A DNA stretch of 64,000 nucleotides from Cupriavidus sp. D384 (lineage in GTDB: Bacteria; Pseudomonadota; Gammaproteobacteria; Burkholderiales; Burkholderiaceae), in NCBI RefSeq assembly GCF_001652915.1, contig NZ_BBQI01000094.1, forward strand, positions 1 to 64,000, written 5' to 3'. Position numbers and translations under genes: made by a program. The notes under the pieces were generated by a model. It did no database searches, had not been told where the DNA came from, and saw only the letters and a list, made by a program, of their open reading frames with translations. Shown in pieces: positions 25,511 through 34,673 of the stretch; positions within the stretch are counted from its first letter, which is position 1, and every line of letters begins with the position of its first letter.

Positions 25511-26089
25511 GTGAAACACTTTCGAACCACAATCCTTGCCGCATCCCTGGCAGTTGCTGCAGCAAGCCAGACGGCATTCGCGGCCGATGGCACCATCACG
25601 TTCACGGGCCGGCTAACCACGCAGACCTGCACCATCTCCGGCAACGGCGGCAACAACAACTTCACGGTGGCGCTACCGACAATCTCCACGTCGGCGCTGG
25701 CAACGGCGGGCAACGTCGCCGGCCGCACGCCGTTCACCTTCCGGCTCACCGGCTGTGCACCCAACACCGGCAACGTCTCGATCTACTTCGAGCCGGGCGG
25801 CACCATCGATACGGCGACCGGTCGCCTGAGGAACACGGTAACCGCCGTGACCGGCTCCGGTAACAGACCCGCCGTCGTACCCGCCGGGAACGTGCAGATC
25901 GGCGTGCTGAACGCCAATATGACCGACGTCGCACTGGGCTCGGCGTTCGCGTCGCAGAACTCACAGCAGGTCGCCCTTGCCGCCGGCAGCGCCACGCTGC
26001 AGTACTACGCCCAGTACGTTGCCACAGGCGGTGCGGCCACCGCCGGCACATTCTCCACGACGGCAACGTACTCGGTCGTCTACCCGTAA
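25511..26089 (+). CDS. Major fimbrial subunit (type 1/F17-like pilin)
   Basis: The 192-residue product has a Sec signal peptide (MKHFRTTILAASLAVAAASQTAFA) and a pilin domain with the conserved disulphide cysteines (TTQTCTISG and RLTGCAPN) and the terminal donor-strand region ending TYSVVYP. The GTG at 25511 has GAGG at proper distance and gives a compact signal peptide; an ATG at 25499 in the same frame is an alternative. It is the first gene of the order pilin, chaperone, usher, adhesin. A hairpin after the gene probably lowers expression of the downstream genes. Confidence 0.9.
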   Translation: MKHFRTTILAASLAVAAASQTAFAADGTITFTGRLTTQTCTISGNGGNNNFTVALPTISTSALATAGNVAGRTPFTFRLTGCAPNTGNVSIYFEPGGTIDTATGRLRNTVTAVTGSGNRPAVVPAGNVQIGVLNANMTDVALGSAFASQNSQQVALAAGSATLQYYAQYVATGGAATAGTFSTTATYSVVYP

Positions 26090-26113
26090 GTCCGGACGCA
26101 TCCGGCCTGTCCG

Positions 26114-26133
26114 CCGGCATGTCCCCATGCCGG
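26114..26133 (+). terminator. Intercistronic hairpin between pilin and chaperone genes
   Basis: CCGGCATG (26114-26121) and CATGCCGG (26126-26133) form a perfect 8-bp stem with a TCCC loop, followed by a pyrimidine-rich stretch without a T-run. Such hairpins after a major pilin gene act as partial terminators or mRNA stabilisers so that pilin exceeds chaperone and usher. Confidence 0.6.
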
Positions 26134-26182
26134 TGCTTCCTTCCCATCCGGTCCCGAACCGTCGTCCACGCCAACCGTCCAT

Positions 26183-26953
26183 ATGTTCAAGATTCCTCGC
26201 AGCCGCGCAGCCGTGGCTGCCCTACTCCTGGCAATGGTCGCGCCCGGTACCCTTGCCTCGGTCGTGCTGACCGGCACCCGGGTGATCTATCCGGAATCGG
26301 AACGGGAAGTTACCCTCAAGCTGACCAACGAAGGCGAGTCACCGACGCTGGTGCAAGCCTGGATCGACGACGGAAATCCCGATGCCGCGCCAGAAGAGGC
26401 GAAGGCGCCGTTCACGCTGACCCCGCCGTTGTTCAGGCTGGACCCGGCCAAGGGCCAGACCCTGCGCATCATTCATCTGCCCTCGCCGCTGCCCGGTGAC
26501 CGCGAATCGCTGTTCTGGCTCAACGTCCTGGAAGTGCCACCGATCGCATCCGGCGACGCCGACCGGCCAAACTCACTTCAATTTGCGTTCCGCACGCGCA
26601 TCAAGCTGTTCTTCCGCCCCACCGGGCTGGCTGGCGACGCGGATAGCGCCCCCCTGAAGGTCACCTGGCGCCTGGGGCGCACGAGCAATGGCCAGCAGGT
26701 ACTCACCGCATCGAACCCGACGCCGTACCACATCACCTACATCAAGGTCGACGCCACCGTCCGGGGAAACGTCTACGGCAATGACGCTGGCGCAATGGTC
26801 GGCCCCGGCGCGACGGTCGACTTCCCGATTGCCGATACCCCGGTCGATGCCGGGGAGCCCGACCGGGTGCACTACCGCACTCTCAATGACTTTGGCGCCG
26901 GCGCCGACGGCGTCCACGAATCCAGGCCAGCGGGGACGGCGCAAGACCGATGA
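26183..26953 (+). CDS. Periplasmic fimbrial chaperone (PapD/FimC family)
   Basis: The 256-residue protein has a signal peptide (cleavage near residue 25) and two immunoglobulin-like domains. The conserved arginine and lysine used to clamp the pilin C-terminus are seen in LTGTRVIYPESEREV and RTRIKLFFRP, and FWLNVLEVPP is the usual chaperone motif in the first domain. The C-terminus is longer than usual by a disordered tail of about 20 residues. It overlaps the usher start by four bases. Confidence 0.93.
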   Translation: MFKIPRSRAAVAALLLAMVAPGTLASVVLTGTRVIYPESEREVTLKLTNEGESPTLVQAWIDDGNPDAAPEEAKAPFTLTPPLFRLDPAKGQTLRIIHLPSPLPGDRESLFWLNVLEVPPIASGDADRPNSLQFAFRTRIKLFFRPTGLAGDADSAPLKVTWRLGRTSNGQQVLTASNPTPYHITYIKVDATVRGNVYGNDAGAMVGPGATVDFPIADTPVDAGEPDRVHYRTLNDFGAGADGVHESRPAGTAQDR

Positions 26954-29517
26954 AGATGCGGAACCGGAAACCACGCGCATCGCGCGTCCTGACGGCACAT
27001 TGGGTGCTGGCCACGACATTGCCGGCCGCCGCGTTTGCGGAAGAAGCCGGCAAGGCCGCGACTGTGGCAACAGTCGAATTCAACGCGCTGTTCCTGCAGC
27101 GTCCGGATGGCACCAGTGTCGACGTCAGCCGTTTCGCAACGGGCAATCCCATCACACCGGGCAACTATCCGGTAGACATCTATCTGAACGGCGCCTGGAT
27201 CGGGCGCGACACGATACGCTTCCAGTCGCAGAACGATATCGTGGCGCCGTGCCTAGATCCGACGCTGATCGCCAGGCTGAACCTTGACGAACGGGCATTG
27301 CCGCCCGCCAGCCGCAGCGCGATAGCACGGGCGGTCAGCGGAGAATGCACCCATCCTTCCACCATTTCGGAAGATATCGGCTGGTCATTGGACCTGAACG
27401 ACCTGCGGGTGGATTTCAGCGTGGCGCAGGCATTGCTGCGCCGTACGCCGCGCGGGAGCGTCAGCCCCGAACTGCTGGATGATGGGGTCCCTTCGGCGAC
27501 GATTTCCTACAACCTCAATACGTTTCACTCGACCGGCGCTGGCGCGGGCACCTCCACTTTCCTGGGTCTCGACACCGGCCTGAACGCCGGGCCCTGGCAT
27601 TTCAGGCAGCGGTCGTCGATGAGCTGGCAATCGGTCGGCACAACACAGTACGACTACCAGAACATCGCCACCTATGTGCAGCGCGACATTTCCTCGTGGC
27701 GCAGCCAGCTCACCTTCGGCGACGCCTATACGGACGGCGCCGTCTTCGACAGCTACGCCGTGCGTGGCGTGAACCTGGCCAGCGACGATCGCATGCGGCC
27801 GGATTCCTCGCGCGGCTACGCACCGCTGGTGCGCGGTGTCGCGCGGTCGAACGCGCGCGTGACGGTCACGCAGGACGGCAACAAACTCTATGAAACGACG
27901 GTAGCCCCCGGCCCGTTCGAGATCAACGATCTCTATGCCACAGGCTACGGCGGCAACCTGCTGGTGACCGTGACGGAGGCCGACGGCAGTCAAAGCAGCT
28001 TTACCGTGCCCTACGCGTCCGTGGTGCAACTGCTCCGGCCTGGCACCACCCGCTATTCGGCCACGGCGGGCGAGTACCGCAACGGCGCAAAGCTGGCCTC
28101 GAACCGGGAAAAGGTTGTTCAGGGGACGGTGCAGCACGGCTTGAGCAACCTGGTCACGGGCTATGCCGGCCTGGTGGTCTCCGAAGGCTATCAGGCGGCG
28201 CTGGTTGGCGCGGCATTCAACCTGCCCATCGGCGCCTTTGCTCTGGATGCCACCCATGCGCGCGCCTCGATACCGGACGTTGACAATAGCAGCGGCCAGA
28301 GCGTGCGCCTCAGCTACAGCAAGTTCCTGCCTTCCACCACGACCAACATGACCATCGCGGCCTACCGCTACGCCACGCGCGGGTACTGGTCGATGCGAGA
28401 CGCGTTCGCGGCACGTTCCAGCAGCGGCAACGCCGCTGCGGTCGACCGGCAGCGCAGCCAGTTGCAGCTGACCGTGAATCAGAGTCTGGGCGAGCGCTGG
28501 GGCAACGTCTACCTGACCGGCACGTCGGCCGAGTACTGGAACCGTAGCGGGACGGCGCTGATGTTCCAGCTCGGCTACAGCAACACGATGCGGGTGCTGG
28601 GCCTGCCGATGACCTACAACATTGCGGCGTCGCGCCAGCGCGAGGCGCATACCGGGCGCTTCAGCACGCAGGTGTCCGCATATCTGGCGGTGCCGCTGGG
28701 CAAGGGCACGCAAGCGCCATTGCTGTCGCTTGGCGCGACGCGCGACAACAACGACAACTTCTCGGAACAACTGCGGCTGGCTGGTACCGCGCTGCAAGAC
28801 AACGCCGTCACGTACGGGTTGAACGTCGACCGTACGCCGCACGCCACAACGGGCGGCGGCAACGCCCAGTACCGCACGCCATTCACCACGGTATCGGCTT
28901 CCGCGAGCGGAGGCGGCGGCTACACCCAGTATTCGGCGGGACTGCAGGGCGCGCTCGTGGCCCACCCGGGCGGACTCACGCTAGCGAACTTCCTGGGCGA
29001 CACCATCGGCATCGTGGAGGCCAAGGGCGCCACCGGGGCGCACGTCGTCAACGCGCCGGGGGTGAGAATCGACCCGTTCGGTTACGCCATCATTCCCTAC
29101 CTGCAGCCGTACCACATGAATACGGTCGAGCTGGACCCCAAGGGGCTACCGCTGGACGTGTCGCTGAACACGACAAGTACCCAGGTGGCGCCGCGCGCAA
29201 ATGCGGCTGTCAAGATCAAGTTTGCCGCCATCACGGGCCGCTCTGCCATCGTCTCCGCCGCCAGGCCCGGTGACCGGGCGCTGCCATTTGGCGCCACGGT
29301 CTCGGACGACAGGAACGGCGAGATCGGCATCGTCGGCCAGAGCGGCATCATCTTCGCCCGGGGCATCGAGGAAGCCGGGCGCCTGACGGTGACGTGGGGC
29401 AAGCGCGACGACCAGCGCTGCGTCATCGACTATCGCTTGCCGCAACGGTCAGGCGATGAAACGTCCTATCCGCAAATCCGATCGGTGTGCCAGCCTGACG
29501 AAAAGGAGAGGTCATGA
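26950..29517 (+). CDS. Outer-membrane fimbrial usher (FimD/PapC family)
   Basis: The 855-residue protein has a signal peptide ending in AFAEEA, the N-terminal chaperone-binding domain (VEFNALFLQ), the 24-strand barrel with plug domain, and the two C-terminal domains with the cysteine pair (CVIDYRLP and VCQPDEKE). The barrel is the secretion pore that assembles the fimbria. ATGA overlaps join it to the chaperone gene before and the adhesin gene after. Confidence 0.94.
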   Translation: MKMRNRKPRASRVLTAHWVLATTLPAAAFAEEAGKAATVATVEFNALFLQRPDGTSVDVSRFATGNPITPGNYPVDIYLNGAWIGRDTIRFQSQNDIVAPCLDPTLIARLNLDERALPPASRSAIARAVSGECTHPSTISEDIGWSLDLNDLRVDFSVAQALLRRTPRGSVSPELLDDGVPSATISYNLNTFHSTGAGAGTSTFLGLDTGLNAGPWHFRQRSSMSWQSVGTTQYDYQNIATYVQRDISSWRSQLTFGDAYTDGAVFDSYAVRGVNLASDDRMRPDSSRGYAPLVRGVARSNARVTVTQDGNKLYETTVAPGPFEINDLYATGYGGNLLVTVTEADGSQSSFTVPYASVVQLLRPGTTRYSATAGEYRNGAKLASNREKVVQGTVQHGLSNLVTGYAGLVVSEGYQAALVGAAFNLPIGAFALDATHARASIPDVDNSSGQSVRLSYSKFLPSTTTNMTIAAYRYATRGYWSMRDAFAARSSSGNAAAVDRQRSQLQLTVNQSLGERWGNVYLTGTSAEYWNRSGTALMFQLGYSNTMRVLGLPMTYNIAASRQREAHTGRFSTQVSAYLAVPLGKGTQAPLLSLGATRDNNDNFSEQLRLAGTALQDNAVTYGLNVDRTPHATTGGGNAQYRTPFTTVSASASGGGGYTQYSAGLQGALVAHPGGLTLANFLGDTIGIVEAKGATGAHVVNAPGVRIDPFGYAIIPYLQPYHMNTVELDPKGLPLDVSLNTTSTQVAPRANAAVKIKFAAITGRSAIVSAARPGDRALPFGATVSDDRNGEIGIVGQSGIIFARGIEEAGRLTVTWGKRDDQRCVIDYRLPQRSGDETSYPQIRSVCQPDEKERS

Positions 29518-30629
29518 ACCAGCTGTCGTCCGCCACCTGCGCATCCCCTGCGCCCATCGAGCGATGCAAGCGAGGGATCATCGCCACATTGCTTTCAACC
29601 GGCATCTCGTATGGAAAGCCTGGCGCAAGAACGCTGCTGGTCTGGCTCGTGTCCAGCCTGCTGCTCTGGATTTCGCCGGGCGCCCGGGCCCAGCAGTTTT
29701 GCTCCATCCAGAGCCAGCCGTCGGTACTTTCGTTCGGCCAGATCGATACAGCGCGCGACGCTCCCATTGGCACGGTGATCAGCAATTCACGGACGGTTAG
29801 CGTCACGGTCAGGTGTCCGCCCAGCAATGGGCGCGGATTTCGCGCCGTGGTCTACCCCACCCGGACTGTGTCGAGGGCTGTACGAGGCGTTTGGCAGACC
29901 AACATTCCAGGCATTGGCATACGCGCGAGGAATTCCGCAGATGGCATTACCTTGTCGCAGGTTTCCCCTGGCACTCCACCCGACGACATCAGCCGGGGCA
30001 TTGGACCCACCATCCGACCCGCCAGGTACACCAATTCCCGGACGTATACGATCACGCACCAACTCGTCAAGACAGGGCCAATAGACGTGAGCGGTCAAAT
30101 CAATATCGGCACCCTGTACACACTGCGCATTTACAACCTGACGCGCCGCGTCACAAGCGAGGCGCGAGGCTCCGTAAGCATCGGCCGTAACACTGTCGTG
30201 ACATCGCGATCCTGCAGGGTGACCACCCCCGGCGTCACCGTGGCGTTGACGGATGCGTTGGCCTCCGCGTTGCAGAACAATGGGGCAAGTACCGGCAGTT
30301 CAGGTTTTGCCATCGGGCTGCAGTGCGACACGAACACCAATGTGTTTATCACGCTGACCGACGCCACGACCCCTGGCAACCGTTCAGACCTGCTGACGCT
30401 CGCAAACGGCTCCACGGCACGGAACGTCCGGCTCCGGGTTCGCAAACAGGATGGCACGGCCGTCAACTTCGGGCCGGACTCGGCTGCCGTGGGAAATGCC
30501 AACCAATGGCGGCTGGGCCAGGTCAGCGGAGCCACGCTCATTCCGATGAGCGTCGAGTATGTCTCCAGCGGCAGGGCCACCGCTGGCACTGTGCGCGCGG
30601 TGGCAACGTTCACGATGAGCTACCAGTAG
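29514..30629 (+). CDS. Putative two-domain fimbrial tip adhesin
   Basis: The 371-residue protein has a long charged N-terminal leader of about 40 residues before a hydrophobic segment (TLLVWLVSSLLLWISPGARA) and then mature sequence starting near QQFCSIQSQP. The N-terminal half looks like a receptor-binding lectin-type domain with no closer match recognised; the C-terminal half (about 235-371) is a pilin domain ending in FTMSYQ with the penultimate-tyrosine donor-strand pattern. Position last in the operon and two-domain build fit an F17G-like adhesin. The start could lie downstream of the annotated ATG. Confidence 0.78.
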   Translation: MNQLSSATCASPAPIERCKRGIIATLLSTGISYGKPGARTLLVWLVSSLLLWISPGARAQQFCSIQSQPSVLSFGQIDTARDAPIGTVISNSRTVSVTVRCPPSNGRGFRAVVYPTRTVSRAVRGVWQTNIPGIGIRARNSADGITLSQVSPGTPPDDISRGIGPTIRPARYTNSRTYTITHQLVKTGPIDVSGQINIGTLYTLRIYNLTRRVTSEARGSVSIGRNTVVTSRSCRVTTPGVTVALTDALASALQNNGASTGSSGFAIGLQCDTNTNVFITLTDATTPGNRSDLLTLANGSTARNVRLRVRKQDGTAVNFGPDSAAVGNANQWRLGQVSGATLIPMSVEYVSSGRATAGTVRAVATFTMSYQ

Positions 30630-30645
30630 CGATGTGGCGCGCCAG

Positions 30646-31476
30646 TCAAGGATTGATCGCCGGATGCTTGAGCGCGTGGGCAGCCTCGGCCAAATGCTGG
30701 CGGTAGTTGCGTTCGTCCTGCGCGAGCCCCAGTTCGCCGTTGCGATAAGCCATCGCCAGCGTCTGGATCGACGCCGGATGCTCGCGCTCGGCCGCCGCTT
30801 CGTACCACGCCACCGCGCGGGCATCGTCCTGCGCCAACCCCTCGCCTTCGCGATAGGCATTGCCCAGCATGAACATGGACTGCGCCACGCCGCCGTCGGC
30901 CGCCACCTTGAACCAGCGCGCCGCGCTGGCCGGGTCAGGCGTACGGCCATGGCCGCCGCGATACAGCAGGCCCAGATAGTAGGCCGCGCCGATGTCGCCA
31001 CCGTTCGCAGCGGCGTCAAGCTGCCGCCAGGCCAGCGGCAGGTCTGCCCGGCCCGACGCCAGCGTGCCCAGCATCGCCGCCTTGCCGAGCAGGAACTGTG
31101 CGCGCACATGGCCGCTGTCTGCCGCCATGCTCAGCCAGCGTTCGCCTTCGGCACGCGTGGCCGCATCGGCGCGCGACATCAACGTTTCGCCAAGCGCGGC
31201 CCGTGCGGCGGTTTCGCCGGCGCTGGCGGCTTGCTGCAGTTGATCCAGCGCCGCGGCATCGCCGGCCGATGTCGCCAGCAACTGCCACTGCGACAGCTCG
31301 GCGTGGCGCGTCTCGGACTGGTGCCGCCACACCGCAGCGCCTGCCACGCCGGCCGCCGCCACGGTCACGGCCAGCGTTGCCGCCACGAATAGCGGGTGAA
31401 TGCGCGGCAGGCGTCGTGACGCGGTGCGCGCAGGAGCAATAGTGGCGGTAGCGGTGGAAGTAGCAGTGGCTTGCAT
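30646..31476 (-). CDS. Membrane-anchored Sel1-repeat protein
   Basis: The 276-residue protein has a Ser/Thr/Ala-rich N-terminus, one membrane segment (about 28-50) and then five or so Sel1-like repeats (for example AQFLLGKAAMLG, AAYYLGLLYRGGHG, SMFMLGNAYREGEG) that form a helical scaffold for protein contacts. It lies 10 bp downstream of the cpdB-like gene on the same strand and may be cotranscribed with it. Partner and role are unknown. Confidence 0.8.
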   Translation of the reverse strand: MQATATSTATATIAPARTASRRLPRIHPLFVAATLAVTVAAAGVAGAAVWRHQSETRHAELSQWQLLATSAGDAAALDQLQQAASAGETAARAALGETLMSRADAATRAEGERWLSMAADSGHVRAQFLLGKAAMLGTLASGRADLPLAWRQLDAAANGGDIGAAYYLGLLYRGGHGRTPDPASAARWFKVAADGGVAQSMFMLGNAYREGEGLAQDDARAVAWYEAAAEREHPASIQTLAMAYRNGELGLAQDERNYRQHLAEAAHALKHPAINP

Positions 31477-31486
31477 CGTTTTCGGA

Positions 31487-33562
31487 TTACTGGTTCAGGT
31501 CGATCTTGTACTTCGACAGGTTCTTGCCCGAGCCGTCGTCGGCCGCAACCAGCGACACGCCGGCCACGCCGCCCGCCGCTGCCTGCGCGAGCACGCCCAC
31601 GCCCGAGCTGAACACCACGTCGCCGGCGGTCACCACCTTCGTGAAGTGCCAGCTGCGAGCGCTGCCGTTGGCAACACGGGTCACGTTGGTGATGTCCTTC
31701 ACGTACTGGATCAGCACGTCGCGGTTGGCGTCGGGCGACGCATAGACCGTCTTCGTGCCATCCAGGCCCGGGAAGTTGCCACCGCCGCTGGCGCGATAGT
31801 TGTTGGTCGCCACGATGAAGTCCATGGCCGCGGTCACCGGCAAGCCCTTGTAGGTCAGGTTCTTGATGCGGCTGCCCACGGCCTGCGTGACGTCGATCTC
31901 GTACTGCATGTCCGTGTCGGTGAACATGTCGAAGTTGTAGCCCGGAAACGTGCTGATCAGCTGCTGCTCGGCGGTCACCGCCGGGTCGATGCGGTTGAAG
32001 CGCTTGGCCGCCGTTTCTAGCCACGCCTTCAGTTCGTCGCCATTGACCTTCACCGCGTAGACCGTGTTCGGGTACAGGTACAAGTCGGCGGCGTTGTTGA
32101 TGGCGAGGCTGCCCATCGCCACGTCGGTGTAGTCATTGCCACCACCGAAGCCGCTCTTGAACGGCGCCGACACCGACAGCACCGGCAGCGAGGCCAGCGC
32201 CGGCAGGTTGGCCGTGATGTAGTCCTTCACATACTTGGCCTGCGCCTGGTTCACGATCTCGATCGCGCCCGGATCGCCCACATCGGCAAAGTAGCTCGTC
32301 ATGCGGTAGTTCGTGCTGCCGATCGGCGTCTTCACGTACTGGATGGTGGCCTGGTGCTCGGTGTCGATGGCGGGCGCCACGCTGGCGTCGGCGGCCACGT
32401 ATGTCTTGTCGGCGTTCTGGGTCGAGCGGGCCTCCACCTTGGTGTTGGCGCGGTCGACGCTCCACTTCTTGCCGTCGTAGTTCAGCGCCAGGTTGACCAC
32501 GCCCAGGTGCTTGCCCCAGTAGTTCGCCATCACGGTCGGCACGCCGTTGACCGTGCCCTTGACCTTGTCGACGCCCGGCAGGTTGAACTGGCCCACGGTG
32601 CTGGTGGCGTCGGGGAAGATCTGGTGCGAGTGGCCGATCAGCATCGCATCCACGCCATCCACCGTCGACAGGTGGTAGCTGCCGTTCTCCATCGTCGGCG
32701 AATACGTGGAGTTGTCCAGGCCGCCGTGCGAGATCACGACAATCAGGTCGGCGCCCTTGGCACGCATTTCGGGAATGTACTTTTTCGCGGTTTCGACCAC
32801 GCCTTCGGTGTAGACCTTGCCGTCAAGCCAGCGCTTGTCCCAGCTCAGGATGGCCGGCGGCGCAAAGCCGATGATGCCGACCTTGATCGGCGCCGAGACG
32901 GTCTTGCCGTCGGGGCCGGTGGCCGTGATCGTCTTGTTCAGGATGGCATACGGCTGGAACAGCGGCTGGCGCGTCTTCACGCTGTAGACGTTAGCCAGCA
33001 CCTGCGGAAACTTCGGACCGGCGCAGGTCTGCTGCGCGGACGGATCGGGCAGGCCATCGACATTGAAGCGGTTGCCCGTGACCTGGCTCAGATACTGCAG
33101 GCCGTAGTTGAATTCGTGGTTGCCGATGCCGCCGCCGTCGAAGCCGGCCGCGTTCATCACCTTGTACATCGCCAGCGTCTCGCTGCAGCCGATCGGCTTG
33201 ACCAGCGCCTGGTAGTCGGACAGCGCGGTGCCCTGGGTGGTGTCGCCGTTGTCCAGCAGCATGCTGTTCGGGAATTCGGCGCGGGCCGCCTTGATCAGCG
33301 TGGCGACGCGCTCGAAACCGATCGACTTGTCCTCGGCGAGCTTGAAATAGTCATAGCTCAGCACATTGGTGTGCAGGTCGGTGGTTTCCAGCAGCGCCAG
33401 CGTGGACTTGGTGCCCGCCGGGATCGACACGTTGCCGTTGTTGCTGTTGTCGCCGTTGCTGCCGCTGCCCGCGTTGCTGTTGCTGTCGTCGGAGCCACAG
33501 GCGGCCAGCGCGGCGACGGCCATGGCCGCCAGCAAGGCGGCCCGGATGCGATGAAGTTGCAT
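31487..33562 (-). CDS. cpdB: 2',3'-cyclic-nucleotide 2'-phosphodiesterase/3'-nucleotidase lipoprotein (CpdB-like)
   Basis: The 691-residue protein is a secreted calcineurin-type metallophosphoesterase that releases nucleosides and phosphate from nucleotides. A lipoprotein signal ends in LAACGS, followed by an unusual Ser/Asn/Gly linker (about residues 23-45). Metal-binding motifs TTDLHTN, LLDNGDTTQG, GIGNHEFNYG, VISHGGLD and GHSHQIFPD are complete, and the C-terminal nucleotidase domain includes FKSGFGGGNDYTD. ETTDLHTNVLSYDYF favours CpdB over UshA. E. coli CpdB is periplasmic and not a lipoprotein, so the lipid anchor is a difference. Confidence 0.9.
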   Translation of the reverse strand: MQLHRIRAALLAAMAVAALAACGSDDSNSNAGSGSNGDNSNNGNVSIPAGTKSTLALLETTDLHTNVLSYDYFKLAEDKSIGFERVATLIKAARAEFPNSMLLDNGDTTQGTALSDYQALVKPIGCSETLAMYKVMNAAGFDGGGIGNHEFNYGLQYLSQVTGNRFNVDGLPDPSAQQTCAGPKFPQVLANVYSVKTRQPLFQPYAILNKTITATGPDGKTVSAPIKVGIIGFAPPAILSWDKRWLDGKVYTEGVVETAKKYIPEMRAKGADLIVVISHGGLDNSTYSPTMENGSYHLSTVDGVDAMLIGHSHQIFPDATSTVGQFNLPGVDKVKGTVNGVPTVMANYWGKHLGVVNLALNYDGKKWSVDRANTKVEARSTQNADKTYVAADASVAPAIDTEHQATIQYVKTPIGSTNYRMTSYFADVGDPGAIEIVNQAQAKYVKDYITANLPALASLPVLSVSAPFKSGFGGGNDYTDVAMGSLAINNAADLYLYPNTVYAVKVNGDELKAWLETAAKRFNRIDPAVTAEQQLISTFPGYNFDMFTDTDMQYEIDVTQAVGSRIKNLTYKGLPVTAAMDFIVATNNYRASGGGNFPGLDGTKTVYASPDANRDVLIQYVKDITNVTRVANGSARSWHFTKVVTAGDVVFSSGVGVLAQAAAGGVAGVSLVAADDGSGKNLSKYKIDLNQ

Positions 33563-33673
33563 GGTCTCGGATTTCCCTGTTGTTTTCTGTATTAGGTGCA
33601 GCCCGGGGATTGTCGGAAGCCGGGATGGCAGGGAAGTGGCGAAATCGCGTCATTACTGTGACAATCTGCGCAC

Positions 33674-33697
33674 ATATGACAAAAGCGTCATATTTTT
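33674..33697. promoter_or_regulatory. Inverted repeat in the cpdB-modA intergenic region
   Basis: ATATGAC-N6-GTCATAT is a perfect 7-bp dyad at 33674-33693, followed on the plus strand by a short T-run. It lies about 110 bp upstream of the cpdB start and 145 bp upstream of modA and could be an operator; the weak AT-rich stem makes a terminator role less likely. Confidence 0.4.
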
Positions 33698-33766
33698 GAC
33701 CGATCGGGGCCGGCAGGACTATTCCGATTGGCTGAAGACCCTTATCCGATTGCGCAATTGACGCTT

Positions 33767-33790
33767 CGTTATATAGACGCTTATATTGCG
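33767..33790. promoter_or_regulatory. Probable ModE operator upstream of modA
   Basis: CGTTATATA at 33767 followed by GACGC and TTATATTGCG reproduces the ModE-type pattern TATATA-N6-TATAT. It ends 47 bp before the modA start, and a ModE protein is encoded 3 kb downstream, so molybdate-dependent repression of modABC is expected. Confidence 0.7.
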
Positions 33791-33837
33791 GATGCAAACC
33801 ATCGAGCACTCGATCACTCTTTCCTGACGCATCTGCC

Positions 33838-34608
33838 ATGAGCCTCTATCCCTTTGCGCGCCGTGCCGCTGCCGGCGCCGCCCTGGTTGCCCTGACCCTG
33901 GCCGCGCCGTCGGCATTTGCCGCCGACCTGGTGGTGTCCGCCGCCGCCAGCCTGACCAACGCGTTCAAGCAGCTGGGCGAGCAGTTCGAGCGCGCCCACC
34001 CCGATACCAAGGTGGTGCTGAACTTTGGCGCGTCGGATGTGCTGATGCAGCAGATCGTCAAGGGTGCCCCGGCCGACGTGTTCGCATCGGCCGACCAGAG
34101 CGCCATGGACAAGGCCGAGAGCGAGAAGGTGGTACAGGCCGCCACGCGCAAGGATTTCGCGGCCAACGCGATCGTGCTGATCGTGCCGCATGACAGCAAG
34201 CTGAATATCGCCGCACCCAAGGACCTGACGCGCACCGATATCAAGCGCATCGCCTACTGCAATCCGTCGTCGGTACCGGTGGGCCGCTACACCAAGGGCG
34301 CCCTGGAATCGCAAGGCCTGTGGGGCGCGGTCGAGGCCAAGGGCGTGCCGGCCCAGAACGTGCGCCAGGCGCTGGACTACGTGGCACGTGGCGAAGTCGA
34401 TGCCGGCTTCGTATTTGCCACCGATGCCGCCGTGATGCCCGAGAAGGTCAAGGTCGCCACGCGCGTGCCGGCCACCACGCCGGTAACCTACCCCATCGCC
34501 GTCACCACGCAGAGCAAGCAGGCACCCCGGGCCAACGCGTTCGTGCAGTACGTGCTGTCGCCTGAAGGCCAGGCCACGCTGGCCAAGTACGGCTTCCAGA
34601 AGCCTTGA
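33838..34608 (+). CDS. modA: Molybdate-binding periplasmic protein ModA
   Basis: The 256-residue protein has a Sec signal peptide (about 28 residues, ending SAFAAD) and the ModA fold with LVVSAAASLTNAFKQLGEQFE, NFGASDVLMQQI, and the substrate-pocket region ASADQSAMDKA. It captures molybdate or tungstate in the periplasm for the ModBC transporter. It begins the plus-strand modABC set, 65 bp before modB, behind a ModE-type box. Confidence 0.94.
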   Translation: MSLYPFARRAAAGAALVALTLAAPSAFAADLVVSAAASLTNAFKQLGEQFERAHPDTKVVLNFGASDVLMQQIVKGAPADVFASADQSAMDKAESEKVVQAATRKDFAANAIVLIVPHDSKLNIAAPKDLTRTDIKRIAYCNPSSVPVGRYTKGALESQGLWGAVEAKGVPAQNVRQALDYVARGEVDAGFVFATDAAVMPEKVKVATRVPATTPVTYPIAVTTQSKQAPRANAFVQYVLSPEGQATLAKYGFQKP

Positions 34609-34673
34609 CGCCGGGATCGCCCGGCCTGCTCTGGTAGCCTTGCACCTCCGAAACACTGTCTGAAGTTATCGTC

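Noticed and set aside
25036..30629. Phase-variable invertible promoter for the fimbriae
   Set aside because: No flanking inverted repeats of suitable length and no tyrosine recombinase gene were found; only short palindromes are present.
33563..33837. Pho box in front of cpdB
   Set aside because: TGTCA-like elements are present, but not as direct repeats with 11-bp spacing; they form inverted repeats.
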